From Oscillospiraceae bacterium (GTDB lineage Bacteria > Bacillota > Clostridia > Oscillospirales > Acutalibacteraceae), in the NCBI GenBank assembly GCA_015065875.1, contig SVPK01000004.1:1-45932 (forward strand): a stretch of DNA of 45,932 nt, in the 5' to 3' direction. The notes below the pieces were generated by a model. That model saw only the letters and a program-made list of their open reading frames with translations, had not been told where the DNA came from and did not search any database. Shown piece by piece: positions 30,496 through 41,800 of the stretch. Made by a program: the position numbers and the translations under genes. Each line of letters begins with the position of its first letter. The stretch's first letter is position 1.

Positions 30496-33400
30496 TTAGT
30501 TATTTTCATCAAAATCGTCATAGGAATCAAAGGTTTCCTCTGCTTCCTCAACGATATCGTCACCGTTTTCATCCTGGAGACCGAATCCGGTTAAATCATC
30601 GGCAACGGCACCACCATCGAGTTCAGGGTCGAAAACAGGTGTAGAAAGTCCGATATCATCGTCCTCATCAAAGTTCTGCTTAAGGTCGATTTCTTCCTTA
30701 TTAGCATCAAGAACCTTAATATCAAGGCCCAAAGACTGAAGTTCCTTAATAAGAACCTTAAACGATTCAGGAACGCCCGCCTTCGGAACATTTTCGCCCT
30801 TAACAATGGACTCATAAGTCTTAACACGACCAACGATATCATCCGACTTAACGGTTAAGATTTCCTGAAGTGTGTATGCTGCACCGTAAGCTTCAAGTGC
30901 CCAAACTTCCATTTCACCGAAGCGCTGACCACCGAACTGTGCCTTACCACCCAAGGGCTGCTGGGTTACCAGCGAGTAAGGACCGGTAGAACGTGCGTGA
31001 ATCTTATCATCAACGAGGTGATGGAGCTTAAGATAATACATATAACCAACGGTTACACGGTTATCAAAGGGCTCACCGGTACGACCATCATACAGTTGGG
31101 TCTTTCCGTCTTCATTATAGCCTGCCATCTTAAGGCATTCTCTAATATCAGATTCGTGTGCGCCATCGAAAACAGGTGTGCAAACCTTCCAGCCGAGTGC
31201 CTTTGCGGCATAGCCAAGGTGAACCTCGAGAACCTGTCCGATGTTCATACGGGAAGGAACACCCAACGGGTTAAGAACGATATCAAGCGGAGTTCCATCC
31301 GGGAGGAAAGGCATATCCTCACTGGGGAGAATTCTCGAAACAACACCCTTATTACCATGACGTCCTGCCATCTTATCGCCGACAGAAATCTTACGCTTCT
31401 GAGCAATATAGCAACGAACAACAAGGTTAACACCGGGGCTAAGCTCAGCAGAATTCTCTCTCGAGAACACCTTAACATCAACGATGGTTCCATATTCACC
31501 ATGCGGAACGCGGAGCGAAGTATCGCGAACCTCTCTCGCCTTCTCGCCAAAGATTGCACGCAGTAAGCGCTCTTCTGCGGTAAGCTCGGTTTCGCCCTTG
31601 GGAGTTACCTTACCAACAAGGATATCTCCTGCGGAAACCTCTGCACCAATACGTATAATTCCACGCTCATCCAGGTCTTTGAGGGCATCCTCGCCAACGT
31701 TGGGAATATCACGGGTAATTTCTTCGGGTCCAAGCTTTGTATCGCGGGCCTCAATTTCATATTCTTCAATATGAATAGAGGTATACATATCCTCGCGAAC
31801 GAGCTTCTGGTTAATAAGAACAGCGTCCTCATAGTTATAGCCTTCCCAGGTCATAAATCCGATAAGAGCATTCTTACCAAGACTTATTTCACCATTGCTG
31901 GTTGCAGGACCATCGGCAATAACCTCACCCTTCTTAACCTCTTGTCCTACCTCAACGATAGGCTTCTGATTAATACAGGTGCCATGGTTGGAACGGAGGA
32001 ACTTAATGAGAGAATACTCATCAATTTCGCCGTTTTCTTTAGCACGAATCTTAATAGAATCGGCCGATACATAGCAAACGGTTCCCTCGCGCTCTGCCAA
32101 AACAACAACGCCCGAGTCAACAGCTGCCTTATATTCCATACCGGTTCCAACAATCGGGTTCTCTGTGCGGAGAAGCGGAACAGCCTGCTTCTGCATGTTC
32201 GAGCCCATTAGAGCACGGTTGGTATCATCGTTTTCAAGGAACGGAATCATTGCGGTAGCAACCGAAACAACCATCTTCGGAGAAACGTCCATTAAATCTG
32301 CGCGGGCAGCCTCGGTTTCAAGGAAGCCATCACGGAAACGGGCATTAACCTTTTTATTAATGAAATGTCCCTCTTCGTCGAGCGGTTCGTTTGCCTGGGC
32401 AACGATAAACTCATCCTCTTCATCGGCGGTAAGGTAAACAACCTCGTCTAAAACGCGGCCGGTTGCCTTATCAACCTTACGGAAAGGAGTTTCAATAAAT
32501 CCGTAATCATTAATACGTGCGAATGTTGCAAGATAGGAAATAAGACCGATGTTCGGACCTTCAGGAGTCTCAATCGGGCACATGCGTCCGTAATGAGTGT
32601 AGTGAACGTCACGAACCTCGAAGCTTGCACGGTCACGCGAAAGACCACCGGGTCCGAGTGCCGAAAGACGACGCTTATGGGTAAGCTCGGAAAGCGGGTT
32701 GGTCTGGTCCATGAACTGAGAAAGCGGCGAAGAACCAAAGAATTCCTTAATTGCAGCAACAACGGGACGGATGTTGATAAGTGACTGAGGAGTTACTATA
32801 TCAGTATCCTGAGCCTGAAGGGTCATCTTCTCTCTAACAACGCGCTCCATACGGGCAAAGCCAACGCGGAACTGATTTTGGAGAAGCTCACCTACCGAAC
32901 GGATACGACGGTTGCCGAGATGGTCGATATCGTCAACACTGCCGATGTCGTGCGGGAGGCCTAAAATATAGCTGATAGATGCAAGAATATCATCTACAGT
33001 AATATGTTTGGGGATAAGGTCATCAAGACTATTCTTAATGGCATCCTTGATATCCTCAACAGAATCGTTGTTTTCGAGTATAGCGCGGAGAACGGGGAAC
33101 GAAACCCACTCGCTTACTCCAAGCTCGGTAGCATCGAAATCAACGAAGTCCTTAATGTCAACCATGCGGTTAGACATAACCTTAACCTCGCTGCGGTTGC
33201 CCTCGGCATCCATAACATCGAGATAAACGGCGTCTACACCCTTCTTCTGAATCTCAAAAGCCTTATCCTTATTAAGAAGCTCGCCTGCTTCTGCGATAAG
33301 TTCGCCGGTCATAGGATCAGCAACAGGGCGCGAAAGAGTTTTGCCATTGATACGAAGACCAAGAGCAAACTTTTTATTATACTTATAACGACCAACACGA

Positions 33401-34227
33401 GAAAGGTCATATCTGCGGGTATCGAAGAAAAGCTGCTCAAGATGTGCCTTTGCACCATCAACGGTTGCAGGCTCACCGGGACGAAGCTTCTTATAAACCT
33501 CTATAAGAGCATCATCGGTATTAACGGTTACATCCTTTTCAAAAGTATTCTCAAGGCGAACATCAACACCGAGGATTTCCTCAATTTCGTTATTGGTAGC
33601 GAGTGAATATTCCGAAATGCCGCCAATAGCGCGGATAAATGTTGTAAGCGGGAGCTTACGGTTCTTATCAATTCTTACATATATAACATCGCTCTGATCG
33701 GTTTCATATTCAAGCCATGCACCACGATTAGGTATAATGGTAGAGAGGAACAACTTTCTACCGCTGCGTTCCTCACGTTTGAAGTCATAGTATGCTCCCG
33801 GAGAACGGACAAGCTGGGAAACAACAGCGCGCTCTGCACCATTGATAACGAAGGTTCCCGACTCGGTCATAAGCGGGAAATCGCCCATAAATACTTCGCT
33901 TTCCTTAATTTCACCGGTTTCCTTATTATAAAGCTGAGTAAGAACACGCAACGGAGCTGCATATGTTGTATCTCTCGCTTTACACTCGGTAACACTATAC
34001 TTCGGTTTCTCATCGAAACGGTAATCAATGAATCTGAGTTCAAGATTGCCGGTATAATCGGTGATGGAAGACATATCTCTAAATACTTCCTTCAATCCTT
34101 CTTCGACAAACCATTTGTATGAGTCTTTCTGAACCTCAATGAGGTTAGGCATATCGATAACCTCTTTGATTTTAGAAAAGCTCATTCTCTCGTTTCTACC
34201 GAGCTTTACAGGTTTAACCTCGACCAT
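30496..34227 (-). CDS. rpoB: DNA-directed RNA polymerase subunit beta
   Basis: '[36 protein letters not shown]', '[17 protein letters not shown]'. Confidence 0.98.
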   Translation of the reverse strand: MVEVKPVKLGRNERMSFSKIKEVIDMPNLIEVQKDSYKWFVEEGLKEVFRDMSSITDYTGNLELRFIDYRFDEKPKYSVTECKARDTTYAAPLRVLTQLYNKETGEIKESEVFMGDFPLMTESGTFVINGAERAVVSQLVRSPGAYYDFKREERSGRKLFLSTIIPNRGAWLEYETDQSDVIYVRIDKNRKLPLTTFIRAIGGISEYSLATNNEIEEILGVDVRLENTFEKDVTVNTDDALIEVYKKLRPGEPATVDGAKAHLEQLFFDTRRYDLSRVGRYKYNKKFALGLRINGKTLSRPVADPMTGELIAEAGELLNKDKAFEIQKKGVDAVYLDVMDAEGNRSEVKVMSNRMVDIKDFVDFDATELGVSEWVSFPVLRAILENNDSVEDIKDAIKNSLDDLIPKHITVDDILASISYILGLPHDIGSVDDIDHLGNRRIRSVGELLQNQFRVGFARMERVVREKMTLQAQDTDIVTPQSLINIRPVVAAIKEFFGSSPLSQFMDQTNPLSELTHKRRLSALGPGGLSRDRASFEVRDVHYTHYGRMCPIETPEGPNIGLISYLATFARINDYGFIETPFRKVDKATGRVLDEVVYLTADEEDEFIVAQANEPLDEEGHFINKKVNARFRDGFLETEAARADLMDVSPKMVVSVATAMIPFLENDDTNRALMGSNMQKQAVPLLRTENPIVGTGMEYKAAVDSGVVVLAEREGTVCYVSADSIKIRAKENGEIDEYSLIKFLRSNHGTCINQKPIVEVGQEVKKGEVIADGPATSNGEISLGKNALIGFMTWEGYNYEDAVLINQKLVREDMYTSIHIEEYEIEARDTKLGPEEITRDIPNVGEDALKDLDERGIIRIGAEVSAGDILVGKVTPKGETELTAEERLLRAIFGEKAREVRDTSLRVPHGEYGTIVDVKVFSRENSAELSPGVNLVVRCYIAQKRKISVGDKMAGRHGNKGVVSRILPSEDMPFLPDGTPLDIVLNPLGVPSRMNIGQVLEVHLGYAAKALGWKVCTPVFDGAHESDIRECLKMAGYNEDGKTQLYDGRTGEPFDNRVTVGYMYYLKLHHLVDDKIHARSTGPYSLVTQQPLGGKAQFGGQRFGEMEVWALEAYGAAYTLQEILTVKSDDIVGRVKTYESIVKGENVPKAGVPESFKVLIKELQSLGLDIKVLDANKEEIDLKQNFDEDDDIGLSTPVFDPELDGGAVADDLTGFGLQDENGDDIVEEAEETFDSYDDFDENN

Positions 34228-34370
34228 AGGCTTTAATCACTCCTTAATATCTTAAACGGAAAAAGAACCCTTTTTCGGTCAAATAGGCTTTAACAGCGGC
34301 TTTTTTAGCACTTTTGCGGATACATTTTTTCGCGATAGGCGCATAAAGGCCCACTATTAAGCAGTATACA

Positions 34371-34399
34371 ATTATAATCTAAAATGTCAAACCTGTCAA
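34371..34399 (-). promoter_or_regulatory. consensus sigma-A promoter of rpoBC
   Basis: Minus strand TTGACA-N17-TATAAT, perfect consensus. Confidence 0.88.
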
Positions 34400-34420
34400 G
34401 AGAAATTTTGGTAAAAAAAT

Positions 34421-34457
34421 AAAAAGCAACTTTTTTATACAAAAAGCTGCTTTTTTA
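34421..34457 (-). terminator. terminator downstream of prfB
   Basis: AAAAAGCAACTTTTT...AAAAAGCTGCTTTTTT imperfect stem with U tract. Confidence 0.7.
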
Positions 34458-34490
34458 TCTGTTTTTAGCGATAATTTTAGGTAATAAATA

Positions 34491-35597
34491 TTACTGTTCT
34501 GCATTCATTTTCAGATATGCATTTATGAATCCATCCAGGTCGCCATCCATAACTGCTCCGATATTGCCGCTTTCAAAGCCTGTTCGATGGTCTTTTGCCA
34601 AGGTATACGGCATAAATACATAAGAACGTATCTGCGAGCCCCAAGCAATTTCCTTTTGAACTCCCTTGATATCCTCAATCTTATCAAGATGTTCCCTTTC
34701 CTTGATTTCGATAAGCTTTGATTTGAGCATCTTAAGCGCAACCTCGCGATTCTGATGCTGACTACGCTCATTTTGACAAGCAACAACAATACCGGTTGGC
34801 AAATGGGTTATACGAATGGCAGATTCGGTTTTATTAACATGCTGACCACCCGCGCCGCCTGAACGATAGGTATCAACCTTTAAATCCTCTTCCTTAATAT
34901 CGATATTGGTATCGCCATCGATTTCGGGCATAACCTCGAGCGAAGCAAAAGATGTATGGCGGCGGCCCGAAGAATCGAACGGCGAAATGCGAACCAAACG
35001 ATGAACTCCGTTTTCGCTTTTTAGGTATCCATAAGCATTTTGGCCCTCAATTAACAGAACGGCACTCTTAAGACCCGCTTCATCGCCATCGAGAAAGTCA
35101 ATCATTTTAACCGAAAAGCCATGGCGCTCACCCCAATGGGTATACATACGAACAAGCATTTCATTCCAATCCTGTGCTTCGGTTCCGCCTGCGCCCGCAT
35201 GGAAGGTTAAGATTGCATTCTTGGAATCATATTCACCAGTCAAAAGGGTTTCAAGTCTTTGCTCCTCAAGCTTGCTTTCAAAAGCCTCTACCCCGCTTGT
35301 TACCTCCTCTAGCAAGGAAAGGTCTCCTTCCTCGTCAGCTAATTCAATTAATGTTAAAGTATCATCATAGAGGGAATATAAATTGTTGTATTTTTCGATT
35401 TTAGCCTTGAGTTGGCTTGTTTTTTGCAGAATTTTTTGGGAGTTTTCTATATCATCCCAAAAGCCTTCTTCTGCCGCTTGATTCTCAAGAGCTTCAACCT
35501 CTTTCTTTACCGAATCAAGTTTTAGCGCATCCTTAAGGTCATCAAGCTCGGGTTTCATACCCTCAAGTCTTAATTTTTGTTCTTCAAATTCCAGCAT
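34491..35597 (-). CDS. prfB: peptide chain release factor 2, single uninterrupted frame
   Basis: GGQ region 'YRSGGAGGQHVNKTESAIRITHLPTGIVV', SPF motif 'RLVRISPFDSSGRRHTSF'. Confidence 0.97.
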   Translation of the reverse strand: MLEFEEQKLRLEGMKPELDDLKDALKLDSVKKEVEALENQAAEEGFWDDIENSQKILQKTSQLKAKIEKYNNLYSLYDDTLTLIELADEEGDLSLLEEVTSGVEAFESKLEEQRLETLLTGEYDSKNAILTFHAGAGGTEAQDWNEMLVRMYTHWGERHGFSVKMIDFLDGDEAGLKSAVLLIEGQNAYGYLKSENGVHRLVRISPFDSSGRRHTSFASLEVMPEIDGDTNIDIKEEDLKVDTYRSGGAGGQHVNKTESAIRITHLPTGIVVACQNERSQHQNREVALKMLKSKLIEIKEREHLDKIEDIKGVQKEIAWGSQIRSYVFMPYTLAKDHRTGFESGNIGAVMDGDLDGFINAYLKMNAEQ

Positions 35598-35600
35598 AAA

Positions 35601-36521
35601 TTATTTAACCTTTCTAACGGCATAGGCATACCAATTATCCTTAACCGATTCCTCGACGATTTCATATCCGTTTGATAACAGGGCATTCTTAACCTCTGCG
35701 GCACGTATATCAATAATTCCGGAACACATAAAGATTCCATCGTCCTTTAAGAATTGCTCAACATCAGGAGTAAGTTTTATAATGATGTCGGCAACAATAT
35801 TAGCACAAACAATATCAAATTTTCCGCTTATCTTCTCGGTTAAATCGCCGCAGATAAATTCAGTTTTTGCAGAAATATCATTAATCTCTGCATTTTCTTT
35901 AGAAACCTTTACAGACTGTGCATCAATATCAACACCAACTGCACTTTCGGCGCCAAGCAGAACACCGCTTATTGCCAAAATTCCGCTACCGCAGCCTATA
36001 TCTAAAATAGTTTCGCCGCCTGCAACATATTTATCCAATAGTTCAAGACACATACTTGTTGTTGCATGGGAACCTGTTCCGAAAGCGGCGCCCGGGTCAA
36101 TCTTTAAAACAACACGATTATCTGCATCGTATTTTTCCCAACTCGGGCATACTGCCAGGCGATTACCGATGCTAAAAGCCTTAAAATGTTTTTTCCAATT
36201 TTCTGACCAATCGGCATCATCAACACCAACCGAGGCAACCTCCGCGGCTATACCGACAGCAGAAAATCGCTCGCGCAAATAAGAGATTGACTCTTCGGCA
36301 TTCTCCTCGGCGGGAATATATATATGTATAATAACGCCGCTTCTATCCTTTTTGAGCAAGTCCTCATCTATTAAATCAATATGAGCAATCTCAAGTGCGG
36401 CAGTTTCAAGGTCGGAATAATCCTCAACATATATACCATAAGGAACAACCATATTTGCAATTGCGGAGGCTGTTTCCGAATCCTCGCGCTTAACATTTAT
36501 AGAAATTTCTGTCCAGTTCAT
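35601..36521 (-). CDS. prmA: ribosomal protein L11 methyltransferase
   Basis: 'DPGAAFGTGSHATTSMCLELLDKY', 'ILDIGCGSGILAISGVLLGA'. Start MNWTEIS at 36521; track extends upstream. Confidence 0.93.
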   Translation of the reverse strand: MNWTEISINVKREDSETASAIANMVVPYGIYVEDYSDLETAALEIAHIDLIDEDLLKKDRSGVIIHIYIPAEENAEESISYLRERFSAVGIAAEVASVGVDDADWSENWKKHFKAFSIGNRLAVCPSWEKYDADNRVVLKIDPGAAFGTGSHATTSMCLELLDKYVAGGETILDIGCGSGILAISGVLLGAESAVGVDIDAQSVKVSKENAEINDISAKTEFICGDLTEKISGKFDIVCANIVADIIIKLTPDVEQFLKDDGIFMCSGIIDIRAAEVKNALLSNGYEIVEESVKDNWYAYAVRKVK

Positions 36522-36643
36522 TTTTATCCTCCGAAAAATTATGTAATGATTATAACATAAAATATTCCAATAGTAAAACATAAAATATTGATTTATTTCG
36601 ATAAATATAGTAAAATTATATGGAATGATTTGGAGGTGCTTAT

Positions 36644-39241
36644 ATGATTTGGCACGGAGCAAGCCTCGACGAGGTTTTAAGTTTTTTAGATACCGATACC
36701 GAAAAGGGATTATCTAACGGTGTTGCCGAGCAACGCAGAGAACAATACGGTAACAACTCTCTTTCCTTTGGTAAAGGCAAAAGCTTTATATCCTGCTTTT
36801 TATCGCAGTTTAATAATTTTTCGGTCATCGCCCTTCTGGTTGTAGCAATAGTCTCATTGGTTATGACCATAATTGGTAACGGACAAGCCTGGTATATTCC
36901 TGTAACAATAATTCTCATAACATTATTGAGTTGTTCTATCTGCACATATCAGGAGCTTCGCGCTGAGGATGCGGCCGATATTTTAAAGGATATTGCTGCT
37001 CCTACCGCAAAGGTTATGCGCGACGGAATCAAAAAGCGAGTTGATTCTTCGCAATTGGTTCCGGGAGATATCATTATCCTAAAAGAGGGCGACTATATTG
37101 CTGCCGATGCCAGAATCATTAGTTCTACCGCCCTTTGTTGCGATGAATCCCCGCTTACCGGAAGCCATGTTCCTGTTGATAAAAATGCAGATTTTATCTG
37201 CGATGATATTACCCCACTTACTCAACGCGAGAATATGATTTATGCCGGTTGCTCGGTAACACACGGAAATTGTATCGCCGTTGTTACCGTAACAGGTAAA
37301 GAAACCGAGATTGGAAAAGAATTAAGCATTCTTGAGCAGACGCAAACAAACAAATTCCCAATTAAGGAAAGTGTTATAACCTTTTCAAAGGCGTTTAGCA
37401 CTGCCGCCCTTATAATTTCTTTTTTGGTTTTAATTTTAGGCCTTATCTTTGATAATGCAGATAGCATCTCTCAAACCCTTATAGATTCTTTCACAACCGC
37501 AATGTCACTTGCAGTTGCAGTTATCCCCGAAGGCATTCCGATTGCTGTTGCCGTTATTTTAACACTCGGCGTTCAACGATTAATGACGAAAAATGTCGTT
37601 GTAAAAGACCTTTCCTCTATCGAAACCATGGGAGGCGTTTCGGTTATATGCACCGATAAAACCGGAACACTAACCGAAAACAATATGACCGTTAAAAAGG
37701 TTTATAACGGTCAATCGGTTGCCGATATTGAAACAGATGAATGCGGAGAGGATATTCGACTTATTTTAGAGCTCGCAACAATATGTAATAATGCGAGCGA
37801 AACAAGCGGAGACCCGACAGGTATGGGTATCGCAGATGCTTGTCATAAGCTTACGGGAATGAGCAAGCAGGATATTGAGAATCTATATCCTCGACTCGGC
37901 GAAGTTCCTTTTGATTCAGAGCGCATGTTGATGACTACAATCAATATGATTAACGGAAAATCCTTTGCCATTGTTAAAGGCGCTCCCGAAACTCTGCTCC
38001 CCCTATGTTTGGGTAACTGCTCGGAAAAATATAGCGAGGTTATCGAAAATCTTGCAAAAGATGCCCTGCGCGTTATAGCGGTTGCAGCTAAACCGATTGA
38101 CGAAATACCCGCCAATCCAAATTCCGATGAACTTGAATGCAACCTTAATTTCATTGGACTAATCGGCCTTGAAGACCAACCCCGAGCCGATGCCGTTCAG
38201 GCCGTTAGCGAATGTAAAGCCGCAGGCATCAGAACGGTAATGATGACGGGTGACCACCCTGCCACCGCAAAAGCAATTGCTCGCAGACTTGGAATTCTAA
38301 CCGATGATACCGAAATGCTCACCGGTGCAGAATTATCTGAAATGAGCGATGATGAATTATGCGAGAATATCGAAAAATATTCTGTTTTTGCCCGAATTTC
38401 AAATACCGAGCGCATCAGAATAGTTAATGCTTGGCAGGCGAAGGGACACTGTGTTACCGTAACCGGCGATAGTGTTGACGATACCCCCGCTCTTATGGCC
38501 GCAGATGTTGGTTGCGCCATGGGCAAGAGCGGAACCGATGTTGCAAAGGGAGTTTCCGATATTATCCTTCTTGATGACGATTTCTCTTCAATTGTTAATT
38601 CCGTTAAAGAAGGTCGCGCAATATTCGCCAACATCAGAAAAATGCTTAACTATTTAATAAGCAGTAATTTGGGCGAATTATTGTTTATGCTCATAGGTTC
38701 ATTAATTTTCGGCAGCCTTCCCCTTACCGCAATTATGCTCCTTATAATCAATCTAATTACGGATATTTTCCCCGTCGTTGCAATTGGCATGGAGCCGCCG
38801 GAAGCCGATATTATGAAGTCGTTGCCGCAACGCAAACAAACTGTTTTTACAAAGAATCTCTTTATAAACATTTCCATTCAGGCGCTTTTGGTTGCGATTA
38901 TTTCTATAATTACCTTTGCGATTGGAAAATCGCAGGGATTTGCAGTTGCATCGACTATGACATTTGCAGTTTTAGCGCTTTCGCAGGTTCTTTTCTCGTT
39001 AAGCGCCAGAACCGAAACAACACCAATTGTTTTCTGTTTCCGAAAAAATAACTTCCCGCTTTATATTGCGGCCGTTTCGCTTGCTCTATTAATTCTACTG
39101 ATTGCCACCCCGATTCACACTTTATTTGGTCTGGCAAAGCTTGCTCTTTCTAATTGGGTAATTGTTGTCCTATTCTCCCTTATACCCTTTATTACGGCCG
39201 AGGTATATAAAACTGTTAGGTATTTCAAAAAAACAAAATAA
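36644..39241 (+). CDS. P-type (P2-like, Ca2+-ATPase-type) cation-transporting ATPase with divergent catalytic motifs
   Basis: DKTGTLTEN, KGAPE, 'MMTGDHPATAKAIARRLG', M6 'NLITDIFPVVAIGMEPPE'; TTGATT-N17-TAAAAT promoter at 36588-36616. Confidence 0.92.
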   Translation: MIWHGASLDEVLSFLDTDTEKGLSNGVAEQRREQYGNNSLSFGKGKSFISCFLSQFNNFSVIALLVVAIVSLVMTIIGNGQAWYIPVTIILITLLSCSICTYQELRAEDAADILKDIAAPTAKVMRDGIKKRVDSSQLVPGDIIILKEGDYIAADARIISSTALCCDESPLTGSHVPVDKNADFICDDITPLTQRENMIYAGCSVTHGNCIAVVTVTGKETEIGKELSILEQTQTNKFPIKESVITFSKAFSTAALIISFLVLILGLIFDNADSISQTLIDSFTTAMSLAVAVIPEGIPIAVAVILTLGVQRLMTKNVVVKDLSSIETMGGVSVICTDKTGTLTENNMTVKKVYNGQSVADIETDECGEDIRLILELATICNNASETSGDPTGMGIADACHKLTGMSKQDIENLYPRLGEVPFDSERMLMTTINMINGKSFAIVKGAPETLLPLCLGNCSEKYSEVIENLAKDALRVIAVAAKPIDEIPANPNSDELECNLNFIGLIGLEDQPRADAVQAVSECKAAGIRTVMMTGDHPATAKAIARRLGILTDDTEMLTGAELSEMSDDELCENIEKYSVFARISNTERIRIVNAWQAKGHCVTVTGDSVDDTPALMAADVGCAMGKSGTDVAKGVSDIILLDDDFSSIVNSVKEGRAIFANIRKMLNYLISSNLGELLFMLIGSLIFGSLPLTAIMLLIINLITDIFPVVAIGMEPPEADIMKSLPQRKQTVFTKNLFINISIQALLVAIISIITFAIGKSQGFAVASTMTFAVLALSQVLFSLSARTETTPIVFCFRKNNFPLYIAAVSLALLILLIATPIHTLFGLAKLALSNWVIVVLFSLIPFITAEVYKTVRYFKKTK

Positions 39242-39243
39242 AC

Positions 39244-39284
39244 AAAAGTAAAGCACTTTGCGAATCGCAAAGTGCTTTACTTTT
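39244..39284. terminator. bidirectional terminator between ATPase gene and galactokinase-like gene
   Basis: AAAAGTAAAGCACTTTGCGA...TCGCAAAGTGCTTTACTTTT, about 20-bp arms. Confidence 0.88.
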
Positions 39285-39287
39285 TAC

Positions 39288-40559
39288 TTAAAATATTTTT
39301 GTTCCGCCAACGGGTCGGATTTTAAGAACATGGCAATTGCCCTTTCCAAAGGCCGACTCTATCATAGCGATATAATCATCTAACATATCGAGAGGAACAA
39401 ATGCTTGAACGGTTCCTGCAAAGCCGCCGCCGTGAACACGGCATGCGCCGCGACCACCCAAAAACTTATCGGTTAACGCAAGCGCGAGTGAAAGACCCTG
39501 CTCCGAAACATTAGAAATCGAATAAACGTTTTGCAAATATTTAAACGATGAATCGCCCGATTCATTAATGAGCTTCAAGAATTTATCAAAATTACCCTCG
39601 CTCAAGGCTTGCTTTTCATCAAGTGCGCGCTTGTTATCCGAGAAGAAATGAATGGCTCGAAGTATTGCTCTATCCCCTACCTGCTTACGCAAATCGGCAA
39701 TATCAGCAAAGAAATCGGTTTCACTAACCTCTCTCAAAAACCTCTTACCAAAGAACTGCGAAACCTTTGTGCACTCAACGGTTATATCCGCATAATCATC
39801 GGTAAGGTCGGTATGGTTACCGCCGGTATTGATAATGCAAAGTGCATGTCCGTTTTGTGCCAGGTCGAAATCGACCTTTTCAATAACAGGATTCTGCGGG
39901 TCAGCAAAGTCGATTGCGGTAAAACCGCCAACCGAGCTTGCCATTTGGTCCATAAGTCCACAGGGTTTGCCAAAGAATTCACGTTCGGACTGTTGCGCAT
40001 ATTTGGCAATAGTTACCGCATCAATCTTTCCATCATTAAACAAGTGATTGATTACAACACCAATTAAAACCTCAAAAGCGGCCGATGATGATAAACCGGA
40101 GCCTTTTAAAACATTTGATGTAGTATATGCATCAAAGGCGCCGACATTATAACCACTGCGAACCGCCATAGCGCACATACCGCGTATCAGCGAGGCAGAA
40201 TGAGCAGTCTCACAGGTGCGCGGAGAAAGCATATCAAACTTAACGGTATCCATATCATAGCCTTCCGACTTAACACGGATAACATTACTATCATTTTTTG
40301 CTACAACTGCGATAACATCAAGGTCAACGCTACCTGCAAGAACACGACCATTTTGATGGTCGGTATGGTTGCCGCCGACCTCGGTTCTGCCCGGGGCACT
40401 GAAAAGCATAACCTCGCGCTCTTCGCCAAAGGTTTCGGCAAAGCCGACACAAGCCTTAATATAGCGCTCACGTGCTACATTAATATCGCGGTATAAATCG
40501 CTAAAAATATTATCAAGTCCGCCCGATGCAATATGATTTTTTAACACTGAAACCTTCAT
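39288..40559 (-). CDS. galK: galactokinase-like GHMP kinase
   Basis: 'LFSAPGRTEVGGNHTDHQNGRVLAGSVDLD', 'KGSGLSSSAAFEVLIG', 'PCGLMDQMASSVGG', 'RVHGGGFAGTVQAF'. Start MKVSVLKNH at 40559. Confidence 0.82.
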   Translation of the reverse strand: MKVSVLKNHIASGGLDNIFSDLYRDINVARERYIKACVGFAETFGEEREVMLFSAPGRTEVGGNHTDHQNGRVLAGSVDLDVIAVVAKNDSNVIRVKSEGYDMDTVKFDMLSPRTCETAHSASLIRGMCAMAVRSGYNVGAFDAYTTSNVLKGSGLSSSAAFEVLIGVVINHLFNDGKIDAVTIAKYAQQSEREFFGKPCGLMDQMASSVGGFTAIDFADPQNPVIEKVDFDLAQNGHALCIINTGGNHTDLTDDYADITVECTKVSQFFGKRFLREVSETDFFADIADLRKQVGDRAILRAIHFFSDNKRALDEKQALSEGNFDKFLKLINESGDSSFKYLQNVYSISNVSEQGLSLALALTDKFLGGRGACRVHGGGFAGTVQAFVPLDMLDDYIAMIESAFGKGNCHVLKIRPVGGTKIF

Positions 40560-40574
40560 AAAGTTAAACTCCAA

Positions 40575-41768
40575 TTATTTAGTAAGAGCAAGAGCATCGC
40601 GAGCAATAACAAGCTCTTCGTTGGTGGGAATTACATATACGGGAACCTTGGAATCAGGTGTGCTTACGAGGCCCTCTTCACCATGGATATCGGCATTTGC
40701 ATCGCCACAGTAAATTCCCATATAGGTCATGCTATCCATAACATACTTACGAACTGCAGAATCGTTTTCGCCGATACCGCCGGTAAATACGATAGCATCA
40801 ACGCCGTTCATTGCGGCAATGTAGGAACCAACAAACTTAACTATCTGATAACGCTGCATCTCGAATGCGAGCTTTGCGCGCTCGTTGCCTTCGTTAGCGG
40901 CAGCAGTTATATCGCGGTTATCATTAGATACTCCCGAAATACCGAGCATACCGGACTTTTTATTAAGGATATTCGACATCTCTGCAGGAGTAATATTCTC
41001 CTTCTCGGCAATAAAGGTTAAAATGGAGGGGTCGAGGGTTCCGCAACGGGTTCCCATCATAAAACCATCAAGAGGAGTAAAGCCCATCGAGGTATCGATG
41101 CTCTTTCCGCCGTCAACAGCGGCAATGGAACAACCATTTCCGAGATGGCAGGTTATAATCTTAAGGTCTTCCTTCTTCTTGCCCATAATCTCGGCGCAAC
41201 GCTCGCTAACAAATCTATGGGAAGCACCATGGAATCCGTAACGACGAACGCCATACTTCTCATAATACTCATAAGGAATACCATACATAAATGCGCGGGG
41301 CGGCATGGTCTGATGGAAGGAAGTATCAAATACTGCAACCTGGGGAACGTTTTCGCCAAATGCCTTAATGCAGGCACGAACACCCATAAGGTTTGCGGGG
41401 TTATGAAGCGGAGCAAGCTCATTAAAGCTTTCAACAGTCTTTAAAACATCCTCATTAATAACAACCGACTGAGAATAGAAATCTCCACCCTGAACAACAC
41501 GATGTCCAACAGCGTTTATTTCATCAAGCGAATCAATAACCTTTGCTTCGCTCTTGGTTAAAGCATAAATAAGGCAATCAAAGGCCTCCATATGAGTAGG
41601 CATCGGATAATCAGCCTTGTAAACACGTCCGTCTGCGGCGGTATGCTTAATGTTGCCTGCGGAGCCGATACGCTCGCAAAGGCCCTTCGCAATAACGCTC
41701 TCATCGGTCATATCAATAAGCTGATACTTAAAGGATGAGCTACCTGCATTGATAACTAAAATTTTCAT
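40575..41768 (-). CDS. ackA: acetate kinase
   Basis: 'MKILVINAGSSSFKYQLIDM', 'AVFDTSFHQTMPPRAFMYGIPYEYYEKYGVRRYGFHGASHRFV', 'VFTGGIGEND'. Confidence 0.97.
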   Translation of the reverse strand: MKILVINAGSSSFKYQLIDMTDESVIAKGLCERIGSAGNIKHTAADGRVYKADYPMPTHMEAFDCLIYALTKSEAKVIDSLDEINAVGHRVVQGGDFYSQSVVINEDVLKTVESFNELAPLHNPANLMGVRACIKAFGENVPQVAVFDTSFHQTMPPRAFMYGIPYEYYEKYGVRRYGFHGASHRFVSERCAEIMGKKKEDLKIITCHLGNGCSIAAVDGGKSIDTSMGFTPLDGFMMGTRCGTLDPSILTFIAEKENITPAEMSNILNKKSGMLGISGVSNDNRDITAAANEGNERAKLAFEMQRYQIVKFVGSYIAAMNGVDAIVFTGGIGENDSAVRKYVMDSMTYMGIYCGDANADIHGEEGLVSTPDSKVPVYVIPTNEELVIARDALALTK

Positions 41769-41800
41769 TCTAATCTCTCCTTGGAATAATTTTTAAATAC

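Noticed and set aside
32448-32784. Rifampicin-resistance substitutions in rpoB
   Set aside because: The cluster I region '[31 protein letters not shown]' shows no classical resistance change.
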